Of a DNA stretch of 64,000 nt, positions 1 through 8,794 are shown in pieces. The notes below the pieces were generated by a model. It was not told where the DNA came from. It made no database searches and worked only from the letters and a program-made list of their open reading frames with translations. This DNA is from Pseudohoeflea sp964511625 (GTDB taxonomy: Bacteria > Pseudomonadota > Alphaproteobacteria > Rhizobiales > Rhizobiaceae): assembly GCA_964511625.1 (NCBI GenBank), contig CAZEJG010000008.1:1-64000 (forward strand), given 5' to 3'. Position numbers and translations under genes: made by a program. The first letter of the stretch is position 1, and the number at the start of each line of letters is the position of its first letter.

Positions 1-439
1 GTTCCGCGCGTTTTGCTTGTGCAAGAAAACCCTTGTTGGTCTTGTAGCCAGGTGTATCAACGGAGAGCACACCTAGAACATCGGCTCCGTACCTCTTCTC
101 TTCCGCAGCTTCCCCAGCTCCGGTGCGAAGCGTTGCGGCTTGCCATACCAACGGCTTTCTTTCTGGAGATTTGGCATGAGCCCCGTCTATCAATACCTCA
201 TGGGTTGGCAATCGTAGTTGCTCTTCGTGCATTAGAGCAGTTTCGCTGAGATCGTCCGCTGATAACGGAGCTACCGGTGTGACGTAGTTTCGAACACGTT
301 CCTCGATAGTTGCCATTAATCGGTCAGTGATGTGCGGCTCATCTGTAAATTTACCCTCTCTATATCCTTGGATTGCAATTTCTGCGGCATCGGCAATTTG
401 AGTCGCTACGGCTCTAACCGCACGGTAATCTCTAAGCAT
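1..439 (-). CDS. Possible PD-(D/E)XK nuclease-like protein, 3' end outside the window
   Basis: An open frame runs leftwards from an ATG at 439 and is still open at the window edge, giving 146 visible residues. A ribosome site reading GGAGA (445-449 on this strand) sits 5 bases before the ATG, and a TATAAT lies further upstream at 465-470. The first ~100 residues are helical and acidic. Residues from about 118 read YGADVLGVLS and then GFLAQAKR, which has the spacing of the D...(D/E/Q)xK core of PD-(D/E)XK nucleases, with Q in the middle acidic position. That family call is an inference from one motif, and no homologue was recognised. The gene is divergent from the PNP-STAND gene across a hairpin-rich gap, so it may belong to the same defence locus. 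Confidence 0.6.
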   Translation of the reverse strand, partial: MLRDYRAVRAVATQIADAAEIAIQGYREGKFTDEPHITDRLMATIEERVRNYVTPVAPLSADDLSETALMHEEQLRLPTHEVLIDGAHAKSPERKPLVWQAATLRTGAGEAAEEKRYGADVLGVLSVDTPGYKTNKGFLAQAKRAE

Positions 440-464
440 ATATGTCTCCGTAATAAATCAGTGC

Positions 465-470
465 ATTATA
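465..470 (-). promoter_or_regulatory. Candidate -10 box for the gene ending at position 439
   Basis: On the minus strand this hexamer reads TATAAT and lies 25 bases before the start codon at 439. No convincing -35 hexamer is seen 16-18 bases upstream, so only the -10 element is proposed. Confidence 0.4.
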
Positions 471-504
471 GCAGGAATCCGAAATATTGAAGATCGCAAG
501 ATGT

Positions 505-802
505 GCGGGGTAATACCCGCAATCTTGGAAAGGGGCCCGCTGCGTGCCCCCGTTTCATCCCCCCGGCCTTGGCGCTCTCTCGGCATTGAGCCTCGTCGCG
601 CCATTCAACCGTATTGCCGGTTGACCACTCGCGGGGAGACTTCGCTCTCCCCAGCACCCCATCGACTTAGGGGCGTTCCTGCCCCCAAGACCCCAGACCA
701 CTTCATGGAGACCCGGAAGGAAGCTTTCGCGCTACCCTTGCCTTGGAACCATCCCATCGACCAACCCTGCGCGGATTGGATGCCGCCAGCGATTGCCGCT
801 GG
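505..802. repeat. Cluster of six short perfect hairpins in a 526-bp gene-free gap
   Basis: The gap 440-965 between two divergent genes has no convincing reading frame. It holds six perfect inverted repeats. Their arms are 505-509/516-520 (GCGGG), 532-536/546-550 (GGGGC), 605-611/618-624 (TCAACCG), 633-639/646-652 (GGGGAGA), 670-674/681-685 (GGGGC) and 786-791/797-802 (CCAGCG), mostly with 5-7-base loops. Most are G/C stems without a T tract, so ordinary terminators are unlikely. Such clusters occur on plasmids and integrative elements. A structured RNA or a replication/transfer site are alternatives that the sequence alone cannot separate. Confidence 0.6.
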
Positions 803-869
803 AGCGCAGTAGCCAGCCTTAGGCCCGCACAATGTCTATTTGACAGAGCCCTGCATACGAATCTTACCA

Positions 870-897
870 TTGAAGCATTTTTAGGCCGTTCTATAAT
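870..897 (+). promoter_or_regulatory. Sigma70-type promoter for the PNP-STAND gene
   Basis: TTGAAG (870-875) is followed after 16 bases by a perfect TATAAT (892-897). Transcription would begin near 904, leaving a leader of about 60 bases before the ATG at 966. A second TATAAT at 917-922 has no clear -35 partner. Confidence 0.65.
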
Positions 898-965
898 GCG
901 CCGAATGATGTTTATTTATAATGATTTGGCGCACGCTGAGCGTAACCCGCGATGCAGGGGCGAGC

Positions 966-3900
966 ATGTTTGAGCCTGCAGAGAAGCTTTTAGGTGAAGC
1001 TGAAGACCGGGGGATGCGCAAAGCGCTGATAATCACGGCGCTTCCGCTTGAACTCGCGGCCGTCAGGGCGCGACTTAAGCATCTTGGGTCTGTAATGACC
1101 GCAAATAATGATGCCGTCTTCGAATTTGAGCAGTTTAGCGCGACAGGCCAGGAGTGGCTTGTCGTCACGGGCGAGAGCGGCGCAGAAGTTTTGCCAGCTG
1201 GGATTTTTGTTGCCAATGCCATCCAGCAATTCGGACCCTTCGAAGTCATCTTCTTTGTTGGCGTTGCGGCAACACGCAAACCTGACGATGCTCCAGTTGG
1301 AAGCGTTATGGCATCACGCCACGTTTATCTTGCGGAAGTCGGCAAATACAAGGATGGGAAATTCCAAGCGCGTTCGAGAATGCTGCACGCCAATCCCATC
1401 CTTCATGCTTTGGCGCAAAAGGCCGTTCGAGATGAGAAATGGCAGACGCGGATTTTACCTCCATATGCTGGGACAAATCCCGGCGATGCCAACTACCCCG
1501 AGCCGTTCCCCCCTGGCGCGATCGTCTGCCCGATTGTCTCCGTAAACTCCGTATCGGCAGATCCTGACTCCGTGCTGGAACAGCACATCTCGCAAACCTA
1601 TCAAGATGCGACCGGCCTTGAGATGGAAGGTTATGGCGCGCTCTTCGCTGCCGAACGAGAACTTACGCCGTGTATTGTCATTCGCGGTGTGTCGGATGAT
1701 CGCGCGCACAAGGAACAAAGGCTCGACAAAATTCATCAGCCAATCGCGGCGGGCCACGCTACCGCCTTCGCGCTCGAGCTACTTGAGATGTGGAGTCTTT
1801 CACAACCCGGTCCGGTCAAAGGAACGAAGCAGGAAGCAACGCCAGCGACGACGCCTAAAACTGAGCAGGCCGAAGGGAAGGCCGGAGACGAACGCATCGA
1901 AGTTGTCGCTCACATGCCAGGCTCTGCGGCGGATTATCCCGCAGAACGCCGGGCCAGAATCCTATCCGCGTTTCAGGAAGCTGCTGACGATCCATCCGTG
2001 CAAGTCGTAGGTGCAGAAGATGGATCGTTTCACCTCTTTTTCAGCATGCTGAAATCGAAGTGGGAGAATCTGAGGCCTTCTCAATTTGCCCAGACACTCG
2101 CGGAAAAAACGGGCGAGAAAATTTTCGGTGTGACAAGGGTGGATGAGTTCCGCGCCGCTGAAGAGTTCCGCAAGCCTCTGCTTCTTGCATCGCAGCCCCT
2201 CTTGCACTGGCCGCAGACATTGCCGGATGGAACCTCAATCGCGAGGCCTGAGCTAGAAACGCTGTTCAGCGCTTCAGAAAGTGAAGATGGTACGACCACC
2301 GTCCTGTTGGGAAAGCCCGGCTCCGGAAAGACGGCGCTGCTGGCCCGGTTGGCTGAAACGCTTCGCGAAAACGACGTTCCGTTCCTAGCAATCAAAGCGG
2401 ATCTTCTTGCCCCATCGGTTGCTACCGAAGAAGATCTGCGCGCGCACTGCAACCTGCCGCTACTTCCCTCCGAAATGCTCACCGCTCTGAGCGCAACGAA
2501 GCCAGTTGTGCTAATCATTGATCAGCTCGACGCCCTTGCAGGATACCTTGATCTTCGAACTGGCCGTCTCAGCGTCCTTTTGAATCTTGTGCGCCGCCTT
2601 GCCTCAAAGCCCAATATAAACATCGTCCTCTCTGCCAGAACGTTTGAGTTCGAACACGATACCCGCTTGAAAACAGTGCAGGCCTCCAGCCTCAATCTTG
2701 AACTGCCCGCTTGGAGCGAGATCGAAAAGCTTCTCAAAGACAACGGCGTTAATGCGGCCGCATGGCCTGCGGACGCGCAAGACCTTCTCCGTACGCCACA
2801 GCAACTGGCAACGTTCTTGAGACTGCCGAACGCTTCGAGAACAGAGCCCTTCATGAAGTATCAGTCGATGCTGGAGGTGCTCTGGCAGGAACGGCTTCTC
2901 GCCGCACCGAACGGTGCTAAGGTTCTTCGGCTTGCAAGCGCGATCGCTGAGGATATGGCTGAGAAGGAAACACTTTGGGTCTCCCGGGCTCGTTACGATG
3001 AGCATGCCGATGAGCTGAAGGTTCTTCTTGCAAATGAGGTCTTGACCTCGCCACCAGAGGCAGCGGGCAGCATCGGCTTTTCCCATCAGACCGTCTTCGA
3101 GTTTGCGCTATCCCGCTTGTTCGCTCGGAAGCCCGGTGAACTTTCGAGCTACGTTCTCAGCCGCGAAGCATCTCTATTTGTCCGGCCGAAGCTTTGGTCC
3201 GCCCTGACATATCTGCGTGCCGTCGAGACACCGACCTACGAGGCTGAAGTTCAGACACTATGGCGAAGCGGAAAACTCCGCGAACATCTTCAGTTGCTGA
3301 TCGTCGAGTTCATTGGTCAGCAGGCAAATCCGAGTGAAGCTGAGGCTGTTATCTTCAACGAAGCGCTTTCATCGCCAGAGCAAAAGCGTATCGCTCTTCA
3401 GGCGATGGTCGGAAGCTCTGGCTGGTTCCATCGATTGAAGAACACTCACATATCCAGCGTCATGAAGGACCCAGCCGATGCGGGTGCCGCCGTGCCAATC
3501 CTTATGCAGGCTGAAGCGCCGGACGATGTAATTGAACTATTGGAGAAGCTTTGGCTTCCGGACCAGCAGTTCGACAGCAATACCTGGTACGTGTTGCAAG
3601 AGGCTGACCCGTGGTCTGAGCGCTATCTTGCGGCGGCCAAGACCATTATGGAACGCACAGATATTGCACCGTATGCCTTCGATGGTCTTTTGATGAACAT
3701 CGGCGCCGGAAACGCTGAATATGCCATTCAGTTGGCATCCCACCGGCTGAATCTACGTCTCACAGCAGCCGAAATGGAAGCGAAGCGGCGTTCAGAGATA
3801 CCTGAGCCCGAAGACCAGCAGGAAAGAGTCTTGGCCAGTTTTCATTCCCCTAAACAAGCACTCGAAGCTGTTGCTGAGGAGAATGATGGGTGGGACAGCC

Positions 3901-6161
3901 TAGAGGCTTTGGCATCCGCACACCCGCAGGCTTTCTTGCGAGAGGTATGGCCTTGGTTCCAGGAACTAGCATGCTCGATACGGACGTACGAGAAGCGTGG
4001 AACGGAAACCGGCTTCCCTGTGAGCGGTCTCGATTTCAGGTTCGAAGAAGAGGGTACCTTGGACTTGCCAGAACGTCCGATCCTGGGCGCGCTGAGGGTT
4101 GCGCTGGAAAGCTTAGCTTCTCTTGAAGGATCCGGCTTCGCTGATTGGTTAGGTGAGCACAGGACGGAGAACGCCGAGCCGGCGCAGCGTCTTTTCGCAA
4201 ATGCGCTTGCCAAAGAGCCAGAGCGCTATGCAACCTTATCGCTTGAGTTCCTTCTGGAAGATACCCGACGCTTTCATCTCGGACACATTGAAGACTACTC
4301 GGATACCTCGAAGCGCTTGGTGAGGGCGGTATCGCCATTCTGGGACGACCAACAGATTGCTCGGTTCATCAACACAGTGCGCTCATACGCCCCGACGCCG
4401 GCCTCGTGGCGCGATGCTCAGATGCGGCAATACCTCTTGCGCGATACCGCAAAGCTAAAGCTTGAACTGCTCGAACAGCTTCCCCAAGATCGGCTCTCTC
4501 AGGAGACTTTGAAGTTTATTGTCGAGGAGCGGCGCAGGTTTGGCAGCAATAGCCGCGGTGCAACGTTTAGCGGCGTACGTTGGATAGGCTCGCCCATGTC
4601 AGTCGAAGCGATCACGCGTGCAGATGATGACGACATCTTAAACGCATTCGCCGAGTTGCCCGATGCGACCGGATGGGACCATCCGCGTGATTGGGAGAAG
4701 GGGGGGAATATTCAACTTGCAAGATCGTTCGCAGACTTTTCGAAGTCTGACCCTGAACGGGCCATCTCTATCATTGAACGACTAACCCCCGAGACGGGTA
4801 CGCGCGCGGCAGGCAACGCGCTTGATGCTATGGCGGAAGTAGCCGACCCCGACCTTATTCTAAAAGCAATTTCTGAGCTGGACGACAGGGGCTTCAAGGG
4901 AGAGGAGTTTCGTGGCAACGCCGCAAGAGCGGTCGAACGCCTCATAAGGCGTGACGTGCCGATTGACGATGCGACCCTAGAAAGGCTCATCGGGTGGCTC
5001 TCTTCCCCTGTTGTTCCCGAGCCTGAAGAACCGGACGAAGATGAAGACCTTTTCGCCGATGTTGCCGGGACAATCGACGAGGCCTCAAAGAGTGATAAGG
5101 TGGAAAGTATCCTTTGGGGGCTGGGCGGCGGCTCAGTTCTTCCGCAAGGAAACTTTCCGATCCTTGAAACGATCATTCGTATCCTACTCGCAAGGCGCGA
5201 TCCGGAGCGCGCTATCGCGATCCTCTACGAGCATCTCGATACTGCAGAAGACGAGCGCGTCTGGTCGTCGCTTACGAGATTTTTCCGCTACCTTATCCCG
5301 AAGGACAAGGCTCAGCTCGAGGGTTTCCTTGCGAAGCTCTATGCCAAATACCCCGCTTTGCTCCATACGCGCGAAACAGCCATATCGCTTGCCTACCTTC
5401 ATCGGAATGTTCCGGATTTTGTGAGGTCCGTTCTGGAAAGCTGGAAGGACCTTCCGCAGCCGCGGGTGCAGCAAGCCTTTGGGGAGCTCACTGCGCTCGT
5501 TTGGCTCGTGCAGCCGAAGATTACGTGGACGGATACTCTGATCGATCGCATCATCGCCGCTGACTCGGTGAACGGTAGAACCGGTGCTGCGTTCGCCTGC
5601 GTCAATTTGTGGGCGGATGTCGATAGCACAACGCGCGCGGCGGATTTGCTTCTTCGTATCCTCGCTCGTCATGAAGAAGAGCCCTGGATCGCTCTGCTGG
5701 ATCTTTTCAGGCTCGTCGATGAAATTGAGCCTACGGCAGATTGGTCACGTCTCTTGGAGGCGATTGCTGATGAGCTCCCCCGTCAAGAGACGATCCACTC
5801 AACCTTCGTTGTGGACAGGCTTCAATCGCTTTTGCCGCATAAGGCAGGGCTTGTCGCGAAGATTGCACTTGCCCTAACAGACAAGTGGAAGAGTGAACTG
5901 GCGGACATGCGAACAGGTACTGCAATGGCTGCGCCGGAACTCGTTGATATCGCCATCACCCTGCACCGGCTTTCGCCAGATATCCGAGACGCCGGGACAA
6001 GTCTCTTTGAGCGGCTCTTATACCTCAATGCCTACACCGCGCGGGAAACTCTGAGCCAGATAGACAACCGGTTCCCCGAACGCGGCGCGCGTCCTAGGCG
6101 GCGCCTTCCGCGCCGAAACCGCGCCCCGCGCAAGACACGTGCATCAAAAGCCACTGCTTAG
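966..6161 (+). CDS. PNP-fold nucleosidase / STAND (NACHT-like) NTPase fusion, predicted defence protein
   Basis: This 1,731-residue protein starts at the ATG at 966, which has AGGGG 6 bases upstream; an earlier in-frame start lacks such a site. Residues ~17-285 form a nucleoside phosphorylase/nucleosidase fold. It keeps IITALPLE at the start, GLEMEGYGAL and RGVSDD, the motifs holding purine-contact and catalytic acid residues. After a linker, residues ~310-395 contain VGAEDGSFHLFF with a GS motif like that of TRADD-N/effector-associated domains. A P-loop GKPGSGKT (449-456) and Walker B VVLIIDQLD (D519, D522) begin a STAND/NACHT-type ATPase. About 1,000 residues of helical repeats follow, ending in an Arg-rich tail. 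By family knowledge, the repeats would sense a trigger, the NTPase would oligomerise, and the PNP domain would cut nucleosides or ATP. The neighbouring mobilization genes fit a mobile immune role, which remains inferred. Confidence 0.85.
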   Translation: MFEPAEKLLGEAEDRGMRKALIITALPLELAAVRARLKHLGSVMTANNDAVFEFEQFSATGQEWLVVTGESGAEVLPAGIFVANAIQQFGPFEVIFFVGVAATRKPDDAPVGSVMASRHVYLAEVGKYKDGKFQARSRMLHANPILHALAQKAVRDEKWQTRILPPYAGTNPGDANYPEPFPPGAIVCPIVSVNSVSADPDSVLEQHISQTYQDATGLEMEGYGALFAAERELTPCIVIRGVSDDRAHKEQRLDKIHQPIAAGHATAFALELLEMWSLSQPGPVKGTKQEATPATTPKTEQAEGKAGDERIEVVAHMPGSAADYPAERRARILSAFQEAADDPSVQVVGAEDGSFHLFFSMLKSKWENLRPSQFAQTLAEKTGEKIFGVTRVDEFRAAEEFRKPLLLASQPLLHWPQTLPDGTSIARPELETLFSASESEDGTTTVLLGKPGSGKTALLARLAETLRENDVPFLAIKADLLAPSVATEEDLRAHCNLPLLPSEMLTALSATKPVVLIIDQLDALAGYLDLRTGRLSVLLNLVRRLASKPNINIVLSARTFEFEHDTRLKTVQASSLNLELPAWSEIEKLLKDNGVNAAAWPADAQDLLRTPQQLATFLRLPNASRTEPFMKYQSMLEVLWQERLLAAPNGAKVLRLASAIAEDMAEKETLWVSRARYDEHADELKVLLANEVLTSPPEAAGSIGFSHQTVFEFALSRLFARKPGELSSYVLSREASLFVRPKLWSALTYLRAVETPTYEAEVQTLWRSGKLREHLQLLIVEFIGQQANPSEAEAVIFNEALSSPEQKRIALQAMVGSSGWFHRLKNTHISSVMKDPADAGAAVPILMQAEAPDDVIELLEKLWLPDQQFDSNTWYVLQEADPWSERYLAAAKTIMERTDIAPYAFDGLLMNIGAGNAEYAIQLASHRLNLRLTAAEMEAKRRSEIPEPEDQQERVLASFHSPKQALEAVAEENDGWDSLEALASAHPQAFLREVWPWFQELACSIRTYEKRGTETGFPVSGLDFRFEEEGTLDLPERPILGALRVALESLASLEGSGFADWLGEHRTENAEPAQRLFANALAKEPERYATLSLEFLLEDTRRFHLGHIEDYSDTSKRLVRAVSPFWDDQQIARFINTVRSYAPTPASWRDAQMRQYLLRDTAKLKLELLEQLPQDRLSQETLKFIVEERRRFGSNSRGATFSGVRWIGSPMSVEAITRADDDDILNAFAELPDATGWDHPRDWEKGGNIQLARSFADFSKSDPERAISIIERLTPETGTRAAGNALDAMAEVADPDLILKAISELDDRGFKGEEFRGNAARAVERLIRRDVPIDDATLERLIGWLSSPVVPEPEEPDEDEDLFADVAGTIDEASKSDKVESILWGLGGGSVLPQGNFPILETIIRILLARRDPERAIAILYEHLDTAEDERVWSSLTRFFRYLIPKDKAQLEGFLAKLYAKYPALLHTRETAISLAYLHRNVPDFVRSVLESWKDLPQPRVQQAFGELTALVWLVQPKITWTDTLIDRIIAADSVNGRTGAAFACVNLWADVDSTTRAADLLLRILARHEEEPWIALLDLFRLVDEIEPTADWSRLLEAIADELPRQETIHSTFVVDRLQSLLPHKAGLVAKIALALTDKWKSELADMRTGTAMAAPELVDIAITLHRLSPDIRDAGTSLFERLLYLNAYTARETLSQIDNRFPERGARPRRRLPRRNRAPRKTRASKATA

Positions 6162-6331
6162 TCGCGCAAAAACAAAAGGAGCACTTTCTCTGGATCGTTC
6201 GAGGATGGTTTGGCGGCGCCCGAGCAAAAAGCTCAGGGTCAAGCTTCGCGCCAGCTGCCACGAATCTCCGCGAAAGAAGATGGCATTCTCCCTAATTTCT
6301 CGAAGGTGAGAATACAATGTCGAGGCGGTGT

Positions 6332-7447
6332 CTATCCGCGATTATTTGAAAACGCGAGGTTATACCGAGTATGCCGCCGCTCGCCAGTCCGTGTCAGCGC
6401 CCCTTTGGCTACCAAGTCCTGTAGATCGCGCGTGGCAGTCGCGCGCGAAGCTCCGGTGATCGAGATGTAGTTCTCGGCACTCAGGCCGCCCTTGAAGCCA
6501 TCGATTCCTTCCCGAAACATCCGGGCAATCGCCTTTTCCTGGCGTTCGTTGAACTGGCCCCAGAAACGCTCATAGAACTTGCCTTTGGCGACGGAAAATT
6601 CGACCCGCTCCAGGGTGACGCGCTGTGCTTCGAGGATCGTGGTACCGAAATAGACCAGCCATTCCGTGATCTCGTTTTTCCGGCTGCTGGCTTCGAGCAT
6701 TTCGTAGTAGCGCTTGCGATGTCGCTCGATCATGTAGGCCAGCGCAATCAGGCTCGGCTCACCCAGGCTTTGCGCAAGGGCTTTTTCCGAGAGGGCGCGG
6801 CCAATACGGCCATTACCGTCCTCGAAGGGGTGAATGCTCTCGAAATGAAGATGCGCCGTTCCCGCGCGGGTCAGCGCGGGCAGGGGTGACTTTCCCTCCG
6901 GCGCGGTATCGTTGAACCATGTGTTGAAGGCATCCATTTCGGCCTGTACGCGCTCGGATGGTGGCGCTTCGAAATGAACCGTTGGTTTATCGAGGCGGGA
7001 CGAGACAATCTGCATCGGCTCCGCGTGTTCGCGATATCTGCCTATCGCTTCGATGCGACGTTCGCCCGCCATAACCATCTTGTGCCATGCAAACAGCGTG
7101 CGGTGGCTGATCGGCTTTGCGAAGTTCAGATAGACGTCAGCCATCATTTCCGAGAGGCCGCGCTCGGCTGGCGGAATGCGGCGCGCGTCACCACCCAGCC
7201 CCAATTGCTGGCGCAAGGATGACTGTATGCTCTCCCTGTTGAGATACTCCCCCTCAATGGCAGAGGTCTTCAGCGCTTCTTCGCTGATAAGATCAATGCG
7301 GAGCTGATTTTGCTCTTCGGGGTGGACATGACGAAAGACGCCCAGAAACTCACCCGAGCGAAGCAAGAATTCCTTTTCCAAAGGCTCCATTTGGCCTTTG
7401 TCGTATGCGAAGAGCGGCCAATCCGGTTGCTCCCAATTCCAAGCCAT
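6332..7447 (-). CDS. Fic family protein (adenylyltransferase) with autoinhibitory motif
   Basis: This 371-residue protein carries the Fic active site HPFEDGNGRIGR at residues 206-217, with the catalytic His and the phosphate-binding GNGR. The N-terminus (WNWEQPDWP) matches the DUF4172 region that precedes many Fic domains. TSAIEGE at 61-67 matches the (S/T)xxxE(G/N) inhibitory helix, here on the N-terminal side (class II). The last ~60 residues (ISITGASRATATRDLQDL) look like a winged helix-turn-helix, so the protein may bind its own promoter. An AGGAGGAGG ribosome site precedes the ATG. It is convergent with the PNP-STAND gene. Fic enzymes usually transfer AMP to a protein target; the target is unknown. 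Confidence 0.9.
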   Translation of the reverse strand: MAWNWEQPDWPLFAYDKGQMEPLEKEFLLRSGEFLGVFRHVHPEEQNQLRIDLISEEALKTSAIEGEYLNRESIQSSLRQQLGLGGDARRIPPAERGLSEMMADVYLNFAKPISHRTLFAWHKMVMAGERRIEAIGRYREHAEPMQIVSSRLDKPTVHFEAPPSERVQAEMDAFNTWFNDTAPEGKSPLPALTRAGTAHLHFESIHPFEDGNGRIGRALSEKALAQSLGEPSLIALAYMIERHRKRYYEMLEASSRKNEITEWLVYFGTTILEAQRVTLERVEFSVAKGKFYERFWGQFNERQEKAIARMFREGIDGFKGGLSAENYISITGASRATATRDLQDLVAKGALTRTGERRHTRYNLAFSNNRG

Positions 7448-7500
7448 GAGCTATAGGACCTCCTCCTATAACTCATAATCTCATAAAATGTGAGTTATAG
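7447..7500 (-). promoter_or_regulatory. Operator of three related 10-bp half sites before the Fic gene
   Basis: On the + strand three related decamers occur: TGAGCTATAG (7447-7456), CTATAACTCA (7466-7475) and TGAGTTATAG (7491-7500). The last two are perfect inverted repeats; the first differs by one base. They flank the Fic ribosome site and overlap its probable promoter, so a protein bound here would block expression. The Fic protein's own C-terminal helix-turn-helix is the obvious candidate, which is inference. Confidence 0.6.
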
Positions 7501-7804
7501 CAAGCTTCGCTACGCCTCACTGAATGGGGCGCGATTCGGTGCGCAAGGCTCACAATACCCAAAAACATACCCATAAATACCCATATAGGTGCGTCCGGGC
7601 GTGCTCTATGGCTTCGCCACCAAGCCGCCTCACGGCGTCTTGGCCCCTGCGGGTAACGATCACTGACGCAAAAGGCTTGGGGCCTTGCCCCCAGCGCGCA
7701 TCAAGAGCCTTCCGCCCGGCTGCGCCGGTTCCCCGCGAAGGCTTTTGACGCTTGCACCCCCATTCTCGCCGAAGGGCAGGGGTTCAGCAGGGCTGAATCC
7801 ATTT
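7501..7804. repeat. Gene-free stretch with short tandem motifs and hairpins
   Basis: No convincing gene lies in these ~300 bases. ATACCC occurs three times with 10-12-base spacing (7555-7560, 7567-7572, 7577-7582), all in one orientation. A stem TGGGG/CCCCA lies at 7678-7692. An imperfect inverted repeat has 14-base arms at 7698-7711 and 7738-7751 (12 of 14 paired) and encloses a perfect CCGGC/GCCGG hairpin (7716-7728). The style resembles the hairpin block at 505-802. A function in replication, transfer or RNA structure is possible but not shown. Confidence 0.5.
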
Positions 7805-8794
7805 CTAGCTTCGAGTCTCGAGATTTTGCTTACCTTTTTGAGCGTCAATCATTTCCCGCGTTATCACCTGAGCGGGATCACGCTCGCCATACGCTTTCGC
7901 AAATTCTTCATCCAGCATGGCACCATCTCCATAGTCGGCAATATCGAGGTGCTGCCACCGCCCGTCTGCGCGGTGCTCCATTCCGTACAAGACTCCGACA
8001 AATCCGCTTTGCGGAATCAGATACTTTCGGACAAAGGGATGGGTTTCATAGGACTTCTTGATAAACTGAGCCCCCGCAGTCCCTTCTATGAACCATGGCT
8101 GATGCCCAAAGAACCCGAACTGCTTCGAAGCAATGCTGCCGACCAGCTTAAGCGCTGCAAGCGCATCTTCGCGGAGCACCTGATATGTTTCTGGATTGAA
8201 GTGGATAGACCGGTGTCTAAGTTTGCCCAACTCCGAGAAATGATCGGCAACCCCATCAACCAAGACACCCCAGTCTGAAAGAACAGCGGTGGCAAGGGTC
8301 CAATCGTCAAAGGAGTCCTTACGGTACACACGTCGGTAATGCGGGGACGATTTGTAGTCGTCACGGAGGTCGAGGACTAGGTGATTGAGAATGCGCTCTC
8401 CGAGCGCGCATGCTGAAACGAGCGCCGGATAATAGGACCCGATAATGAAGGCCTCGCGCGCTTCGTGATAAAACTGGTTGTGATAGGCGATTAGCGAAAA
8501 CGCCTTGGGGCCCAAGTCGCGCAGGTTTTCAACAATCTGGTCATGAAGAAGAACCCCATAGCGTTCCTTCAAACCCGCGATCACTCGCTCGCGGTTTTTC
8601 AAGTGGAGCTCCCGAACCTGCTCCTCCCAGTGTTCGCCTGGCTCATCAAGAAACATTGCTGTCGAGTCAAAATCGAAGCTGTAGGGATGGTATCGCCGCA
8701 GCCCCTTATCAGCGAGGCGCGAATGATCCGCATGCGAATAAAAACCACGTTCCAGATCAACAATAGTAATGCGCTTGGCAGTATCATAAGACAT
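7805..8794 (-). CDS. Hypothetical protein with HEPN-like helical region
   Basis: The ATG at 8794 gives 329 residues; an in-frame extension further upstream has no typical ribosome site or domain, so it was not used. Residues ~105-200 are helical (AREAFIIGSYYPALVSACAL, then LGERILNHLVLDL) and end with LGKLRHRSIHFN. In that segment RHRSIH (193-198) has the RX4-6H arrangement typical of HEPN ribonucleases. The C-terminal third (GFVGVLYGMEH, LDIADYGDG) is not recognised. By family knowledge HEPN proteins often act as RNases in toxin or abortive-infection systems. Here the assignment rests on one motif plus predicted helices. It lies downstream of the relaxase on the same strand, separated by 181 bases without a clear gene. 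Confidence 0.65.
   Translation of the reverse strand: MSYDTAKRITIVDLERGFYSHADHSRLADKGLRRYHPYSFDFDSTAMFLDEPGEHWEEQVRELHLKNRERVIAGLKERYGVLLHDQIVENLRDLGPKAFSLIAYHNQFYHEAREAFIIGSYYPALVSACALGERILNHLVLDLRDDYKSSPHYRRVYRKDSFDDWTLATAVLSDWGVLVDGVADHFSELGKLRHRSIHFNPETYQVLREDALAALKLVGSIASKQFGFFGHQPWFIEGTAGAQFIKKSYETHPFVRKYLIPQSGFVGVLYGMEHRADGRWQHLDIADYGDGAMLDEEFAKAYGERDPAQVITREMIDAQKGKQNLETRS

Noticed and set aside
440..965. Short frames on both strands in the hairpin-rich gap
   Set aside because: They have no good ribosome sites and no domain, and are interrupted by inverted repeats. Non-coding DNA is more likely.
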